From: Filobasidium wieringae
Lineage: Eukaryota; Basidiomycota; Tremellomycetes; Filobasidiales; Filobasidiaceae
Assembly (NCBI GenBank): GCA_001600055.1
Contig: BCIV01000003.1
Location: 1,059,162-1,123,161, forward strand
Reading direction: 5' to 3'
DNA length: 64,000 nt
A program made the translations under genes and the position numbers. Below are positions 58,560-64,000 of the stretch, one piece after another. Position 1 is the stretch's first letter, and each line of letters opens with the position of its first letter. Below the pieces are notes generated by a model. That model was not told where the DNA came from, made no database searches, and was given only the letters and a program-made list of their open reading frames with translations.

Positions 58560-60834
58560 CTACCGACAATCAAGCGGAGGCGGAACCATAGGAATCGCTC
58601 CCATATCGAATCGATCCGCCTCGAACGCGTTCCTCACCAACTCTGGCAAGCTCGTTAATGGCTTCAATAGATGGTCCCAGATCGTCTCTCTTCTGACACC
58701 CGGACCGGAGTGGGCAACCGAGGTGTGAGTAGGGGCAGGGGGAGGGGCGCTGGAGAAGACCGCGGCGTTGTTGTCTGTACTGGTCGGAGCGGCCGGAGGG
58801 AACCCAAAACCAAACGCTGATGGGGGATTCTGGGGTGCCGTAGTAGCCGTACTGTTGAACGGGGAAGTCCCTCCGAAAGCCGAAGCGGTCCCGGGTTGAG
58901 TAGAAGCTTGACCAAAAGCGCTCGTCGATCCGAAAGCAGAGGCAGTACTAGGTCCCGTCGTTGCAGTTTGTCCGAACGCTGATGGCGCAGTCGCAGAACT
59001 CGCAGTCCCCGTCCCGAATGCAGAACTAGTCCCAAACGCGCTCGTCGTACCGGTTGCAGCGGTAGGTTGCCCAAACGCTCCGAATCCTCCAGTCGGCGCG
59101 GACGGAGCTGGTACAGATGCACCAAAAGCGCTCGTTCCTGCAGCGGGCTGACCGAAAGCTGATCCACCAAAGGCAGAGGTAGGTTGTGCCGGCGCTGGTT
59201 TCGCACCGAATGCGGTTTGCCCAAACGCCCCCGTTGAAGCAGGTGCCGTCGTGTTGGTCGTCGCAAAAGGAGATGTCCCACCGAAAGCACTAGCGACTGG
59301 CGCACTTTGCCCGAAAGCACTCGTTGTCGATCCGGTAGCAGCGGGTTGTCCAAATGCACTCGCTGTAGATCCAGCCGAGGCCTGTTGTCCGAACGCAGAC
59401 CCACTCCCAAACGCGCTTCCTCCAGCCGCAGCGGGCTGTCCAAACGCACTGGTTCCGAAAGCTCCTCCAGTCGGCTTTGCAGGACTCTGGCCGAACGCTC
59501 CTCCCGTCGTCGCCGCGGTGTTTCCTGCAGGAGAACCCCCTCCAAACGCCCCGAAAGCAGATCCACTCGTTCCCGCTGGTTTAGCACCAAAAGCGCTAGA
59601 TCCAAATGCACTCTGTCCAAACCCAGTGCTAGCTGCTGTTGTCGATGAACTCCCGAATCCTGATTGTCCAAACGCTCCTCCCGCTGATGTTGTGGCTGGA
59701 GCAGAAGGCGTAGTACTCCCAAAAGCCGAACCCCCAACGCCTCCCGCCGCTGGTTTCGAACCAAACGCACTCGACCCGAATGTGCTTTGAGCTGTAGGGG
59801 TGGTGGTCGATAAAGCAGCAGGTTGTCCAAATGCGCTCGTTCCGAACGCTCCGGTAGCGGGTTTGGCGGCACCAAAGGGTGAACTCGATCCAAAGGCTGA
59901 AGGAGCTGCTGATCCGAAAGTTGTATTGCCGAACGCTGAAGTGGCAGCTTGTGGTTGTTGCCCGAATGCTGAACCCGCAGAGGCAGTTGGGGCGGCTCCG
60001 AAAGCTGATGTCGATTGAGCGGGTTGTCCGAACGGTGTTGAACTCGAAGCGGTGTTAGATGCGATATTATTCAATCGATTGAACCTGATTTGTTCACACA
60101 ATTTGACCGCTGAATTCGGATCATTTAAAACCCGGTTGTATTGTTCAGTAGCATTACTGATCAATCTCTGTTCCTCTGCGATCTAACCATCTCATCCTGG
60201 ATCAGCTGGCTCATTACAATCTCCTGAGCATAGAAACGGATGACTAACGTATGAATTCATGTCCCCCCTCGCCTGAGCCTCAACAGCTTTCAACCTCATC
60301 TCCTCCGGACTCATATCCAGCCCACTGATCATGCATGGATCTTCCTTCTGACCATATGAAGTCAAGGGCCAGGCTGGTTTTTCTTTATGTAGGTCGGAGA
60401 CAAGGATTTCGGCACTACCGCACGGTCGAAAGAGAAAATGTGAGAACGATTCTTATCAGAATGAACAATCTTTGACATACGAGACGACGCTTCCAGGGGG
60501 GACGGGCGTGCTACCTCCCCCTGTAGCAGTAGTTGAGGATTGACCGAAAGCTGATCCCCCGAATGCCGATGGTCTCGCCTGTGAACCAAAAGAAGAGGCT
60601 GTGACACAAAGAGAATTGCATCAACAACTGCGGCTCAAGAGGAACGTGCCGTGTTACTTACCTCCAAACCCACCTCCCGTACGTTGAGAACCTTCTAGAC
60701 CGGGAGGATGTTCGAATTTACATCCCGAGCCGAATCGACATTGTCTGTAATGATTACGAAGGTTATCAAGTGAAGCACTTGTTTGAATTCATGAGGTATG
60801 CTCACCCTCGTAGGTAAAAGTTACAGACGGCCAT
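58560..60834 (-). CDS. NUP42: CCCH zinc-finger FG nucleoporin (Nup42/NUPL2-like)
   Basis: The ATG at 60834 begins MAVCNFYLRG joined to QCRFGSGCKFEHPPG, a CCCH finger with C-x7-C-x5-C-x3-H spacing. A short FG segment (SAFGGSAFGQSS) and a helical part follow (KAVEAQARGDMNSYIAEEQR). A very long run of SAFG/AFGQ repeats (about 60060-58790) is followed by the C-terminal segment RETIWDHLLKPLTSLPELVR and FEADRFDMGAIPMVPPP. This order matches animal NUPL2/CG1 and fungal Nup42/Amo1, which bind Gle1 through the C-terminus on the cytoplasmic face of the pore and help mRNA export. The repeat DNA also leaves long open frames on other frames and on the plus strand, which are not genes. Confidence 0.87.
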
Positions 60835-61649
60835 TTCTGCACCTGGACTGCTTGACTACCTTGAGGTAGATGAAACGATTTCGGTTCGGTCGAGTTACTT
60901 CGCAAGCTTTTGGGCGACCGCAGAACTATCCAGATTCCTTTCTTCTGAAGGGAGATCGGTCAAGAGCTCGAGCTCAATATTTTGCTGACAAACAGCAGCT
61001 GAATGTACGGCGTAAGGAGTGGAATCAACCATTTTAGACGTGATTATATCGAACGAGGTCACTTTCGAATATGAGTACTGAGGTCGATTCTGGCTTTACG
61101 CAATCCTTACGTAATCAACGAAAACAACCAGAAATCGATTCTCTCTCAACACAATTTCATGAAGTTCATAATCTCATCAACGCATCTTGTTCTCGGTTCC
61201 TCGTTCGAAAGCCCTCTCAACTTGAAGATACAGCCTTTTGTGAGAACGAGATAGATCGTTCGAGTCATATCCAGCTGTAACCTGGATCAAGATCTATCGT
61301 AGCTTGGCTGCTCAAGTCCGGTATGAAACAGGTCACTCTGGATTGCACGGGATGTCGAAACTAAATCATAGACTATTCTCCTTCTCTGGTCAGATACTCG
61401 TTTTCATAGCCTCTTTACGCTACCGCCTAGTAACACACGAGTCTTTACTTTGTTGGATTGATTGCAGAGGGAATTGGAAACAGGATTATCATTTCGTAAG
61501 TCACGCAAGATAATCGTACGATGTTCCTTCGCTCGTATGCGAAATCTCATCAATCTCGTACCATTGTGACATCTCTCCATATAATTAACAGATACCCTAC
61601 ATTTCTCGGAAACTGATCAGTCTAATCAACCATCAAAACCTCAATCATA
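60835..61649. promoter_or_regulatory. Divergent promoter region NUP42-like / ERG2
   Basis: 815 bp between starts. The last 100 bp before ERG2 are AC/CT-rich. Short plus-strand frames (61071-61280, 61304-61513) have no motif. A sterol-responsive site could not be identified with confidence. Confidence 0.4.
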
Positions 61650-62673
61650 ATGGCTGCCGGAAAACGACATACAGTACGATACACTCGTCAAAAAGTTCAC
61701 CATCCTCGTTCCCGATGGTTCTCTTTACCTGGAATCGGGATCTTTATCGCGATCATGACCGCCTTGGTAGTCTGGATGGATAAACTCGGGGTGAGCCTAC
61801 TCTTTCAGTTGTATTGCTAATCTCGTACTGATTCCACCTCCGCTCTAACCGGAAATCAGCCGAGGTTCTACCACTTCACTCCTCAAGGCCTGAACAGTAT
61901 TGTTCAAAGCACCCTCTCGGACCAATCTCAAATCCAATCCCTGCCCATAGATCAACTCAACGCTACTCTTTTGTTCAGCGATCTTCTCGATCGAATCAAG
62001 CAGGAATACCCTAATACCCGTGTTCAAACGGATTTCAAGAATAGGGACGAGTGGTTCTGGAACAATGCCGGTGGAGCTATGGGGAGCATGTATATCATTC
62101 ATGCTTCCATCACCGAGTCAGTCTTCTCTTTTCTTTTCGATACTTACTTGGAATCCAGATTTTGATACCAACGGATGCGGAACAGATACTTGATCCTCTT
62201 TGGATCCGCTGTCGGAACAGAAGGTCATACGGGTAGGCATACGGCCGATGATTTCTTCCATATCCTAAAAGGAGTCCAAACCGCTTACTTGCCCGGTGAA
62301 CTCGAACCCGAGGTGAGTCCAGCAGTTTAATAGGGGAAAAAGTGTTGAAACTAATAGAGCACGTCGGTTTCATAAGGTCTACCCCGCTGGATCGGTACAC
62401 CATTTGAGAAGGAGCGACGTGAAACAATACAAGATCGAAGCGGAGACATGGGCTTTGGAGTACGCTCAAGGTTCGTCGTTTCCTTCTCAACTCCTTTTTC
62501 TCCTAAATACCTGCATACTTATCGACCTCGATCTGACAGGCTGGATCCCGTTGATGCTCCCCTTCGGACTGGCCGATACCCTTTTCTCTACCTTGGACTT
62601 TGGTTCTTTTTACAAGACGGCGGTTTTGACTGGACGGGAGATGATTGCCAATTTATTGAGAGGGAAGATATAA
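61650..62673 (+). CDS. ERG2: C-8 sterol isomerase Erg2
   Basis: Five exons (61650-61790, 61860-62116, 62186-62312, 62377-62470, 62540-62673) give 250 residues. A basic N-terminus precedes one membrane segment ([19 protein letters not shown]). The ERG2/sigma-1 receptor motifs follow: [77 protein letters not shown], the acidic residue pair used in catalysis, and [20 protein letters not shown]. Erg2 moves the sterol double bond from C8 to C7 in ergosterol synthesis at the ER. Length and motifs are complete. Confidence 0.95.
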
Positions 62674-63386
62674 AGAGTGGGTTCAAGATGGACAAGCGAG
62701 AAGAGAAAAGCAAGAGGTCGAGGAGATGTTCATGGGATATATTGCATGGCGATGTGATGAATCGAAGTCGTGCCTATCGTAAAATTGCTATGGGCCGGAA
62801 TCTTGGTGGATATATCAGGTCATAATGAGCTTCTTGTCAAAATGCTATTGAACAATCTGGATCACTGACCTCTTTCAACTTTAACCGATTCAAGTTTTAT
62901 GTACCGGTCCGGAACGACCAAGTCGTTCAGTATTTCGCGAAGCAGATCTGTCACTTCTGCGAGGCATGCTAAAATTTCAGACACAACACAGAGCGAAAAG
63001 CTTGAGATTGGATAACCTGGCGATAATTTCTCATCTGATGCATCTGATCTTGTGGTCCCAGGCTATATAATATGATTTATCAGCTTCCTGCTTCCTGGTC
63101 AGCAAAGCATCCTTTGGCGCGGCGTTCTTAGCGATCAGTCCACAACGGTACTCCATCGTTTCCGTAGATCGTGAGCTACATGTAGCACACATGACAGCTC
63201 GATACGAAGTTCATTTGAATGCGGATTCAGGTATAAGCATGGTATATCACACGATCTCGAAGCATGGTACAATTTTCGAATCGAGTTCATCAACAGTGTA
63301 ATCCATCCTATATAGAGCGAGGTTACGCAATGGCCATGCCGTGTCGCAGGTCAGGCCAGCCCGTTATCTAGCGATCTAATGTGTGA
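62674..63386. other. Intergenic, no gene seen
   Basis: About 710 bp between the ERG2 stop and the Cys-rich gene stop. No ORF, RNA or repeat was supported. Confidence 0.4.
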
Positions 63387-63964
63387 TTAAGCAGTAGAAG
63401 TAGGACCAGTACCGGCCATAGAGGCTAAAATGACCGGTACGAAGGCCATTGCGTCCTCAATGGCGCGCTTCTCATCCGCCAGTCGCTGCTGATACATCTC
63501 AGCACCCACAGGAGTCGCGCGTAAATTCTCCATACGGCTCGCAGCCTTCTGGAACAGGTCGGCAGTTTTCCGAAGTATCTCAGCACACATACTCAAGTCT
63601 GGAAAAACCCGATTTGTCGGAGGAGCGTTTGATATGGAAGGAGATGGTGGAGGAAGAACAGACAAGGCGGGGTTTGGACAATCACCGGCTCCTGCGCCAC
63701 CGCAGCCTGTTCCAAGAGTGGGCGCTGATCTTCCAGTTCCTCTATAGATGCATCTCTTCTAGGTTCTAGAGTCTCCCTGGCAGACGAGGCGAAAGGACTC
63801 ATGGCCAAGGGTCGTTGATTTTTTCCGTTCGAGGTCGGTCTCTCGCGGACGTCCCCCTTCCGAGTGCATCCTCTTTTCGCGAGCTGGCAGAGGAGACAGG
63901 ACGCAGCGCCTGGCAATGATACGCACGGCCTTGCAGATCGATCGTCCCTGCATCGGTCGCACAT
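63387..63964 (-). CDS. Cys-rich (Zn2Cys6-like) protein, possibly 5'-incomplete at the window edge
   Basis: Starting at the ATG at 63964, exons 63964-63664 and 63598-63387 (65-nt intron with GTCTGT donor and TTTTTCCAG acceptor) give 170 residues. Open frame continues upstream to the window end, so the start may lie outside. The module is C2-x2-C5-x8-C14-x8-C23-x2-C26-x6-C33 (CDRC, then SCLLCQLAKRGCTRKG). Helical Arg/Glu-rich sequence follows (MCAEILRKTADLFQKAASRM), then a small Ser/Thr tail. The cluster being at the N-terminus with a basic end suits a DNA-binding zinc cluster, but no other domain is present. Confidence 0.55.
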
Positions 63965-64000
63965 CCTGTTCCTCTGAAACTGAATATCCAGTTTGCCTTC

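Noticed and set aside
59251..59790. Plus-strand 179-codon frame antisense to NUP42
   Set aside because: An antisense shadow of the FG repeats with Pro/Ala-rich monotony and no start context.
58664..59893. Long minus-strand open frame of 409 codons in another frame over NUP42
   Set aside because: It overlaps the SAFG repeat coding region; regular repeat DNA lacks stops in several frames. The composition (Arg/Leu-rich) has no domain.

Overview
The window is nuclear DNA of a basidiomycete yeast-like fungus, most likely a tremellomycete (Cryptococcus/Kwoniella relatives). This rests on gene content, on dense short introns (mostly about 40-80 nt) with clear donors and CTRAY-like branch points, on very close gene packing, and on fungal markers such as Srv2/CAP, a GAF hybrid histidine kinase, Neo1, Mpo1 and Erg2. 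No species name can be given from the sequence alone. Exon joins were made by eye.

Layout. 0-8.5 kb: SPT4, a Cys-rich hypothetical, DDB1 and an Erv-type thiol oxidase. 8.5-12.7 kb: a poorer region with a 101-bp tandem repeat, an intron-containing tRNA-Pro(CGG), an unrecognised multi-exon gene and a small Zn2Cys6 protein. 12.9-29.4 kb: GTPBP1-like GTPase, hybrid histidine kinase, CAP, a mitochondrial-type TPR protein, the FG nucleoporin NUP49/58, a YjbQ-family protein with a 13-nt microexon, an Ohr/OsmC peroxidase and a small Gly-rich protein. 29.4-38.5 kb: HFD1 and MPO1 side by side, DIM1, and a divergent pair of NAD(P)-binding oxidoreductases. 39.4-41.8 kb: a two-module Cys-rich protein with a canonical -1 slippery heptamer exactly where its reading frame breaks. 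42-51.5 kb: eIF3f, TOM7, NEO1 and a BSD-domain protein. 51.5-58.5 kb: an accessory stretch with diverged repeat copies, another Cys-rich gene, a small secreted Lys-Arg-rich protein and a retroelement relic. 58.5-64 kb: NUP42-like CCCH/FG nucleoporin, ERG2, and a last Cys-rich gene at the right edge.

Most genes are single-copy housekeeping genes. The most distinctive content is a scattered group of five genes (six modules) carrying a CxxC...C...CxxC...C module, several in repeat-bearing stretches; the possible programmed frameshift; the HFD1-MPO1 neighbours, which in yeast catalyse consecutive steps of phytosphingosine breakdown; and the candidate Kex2-processed secreted peptide. Many pairs are divergent with 270-820 bp between starts and probably share promoter regions: DDB1/ERV, TPR/NUP49, YjbQ/Ohr, MPO1/DIM1, NmrA/MDR, eIF3f/TOM7, NEO1/BSD and NUP42/ERG2.
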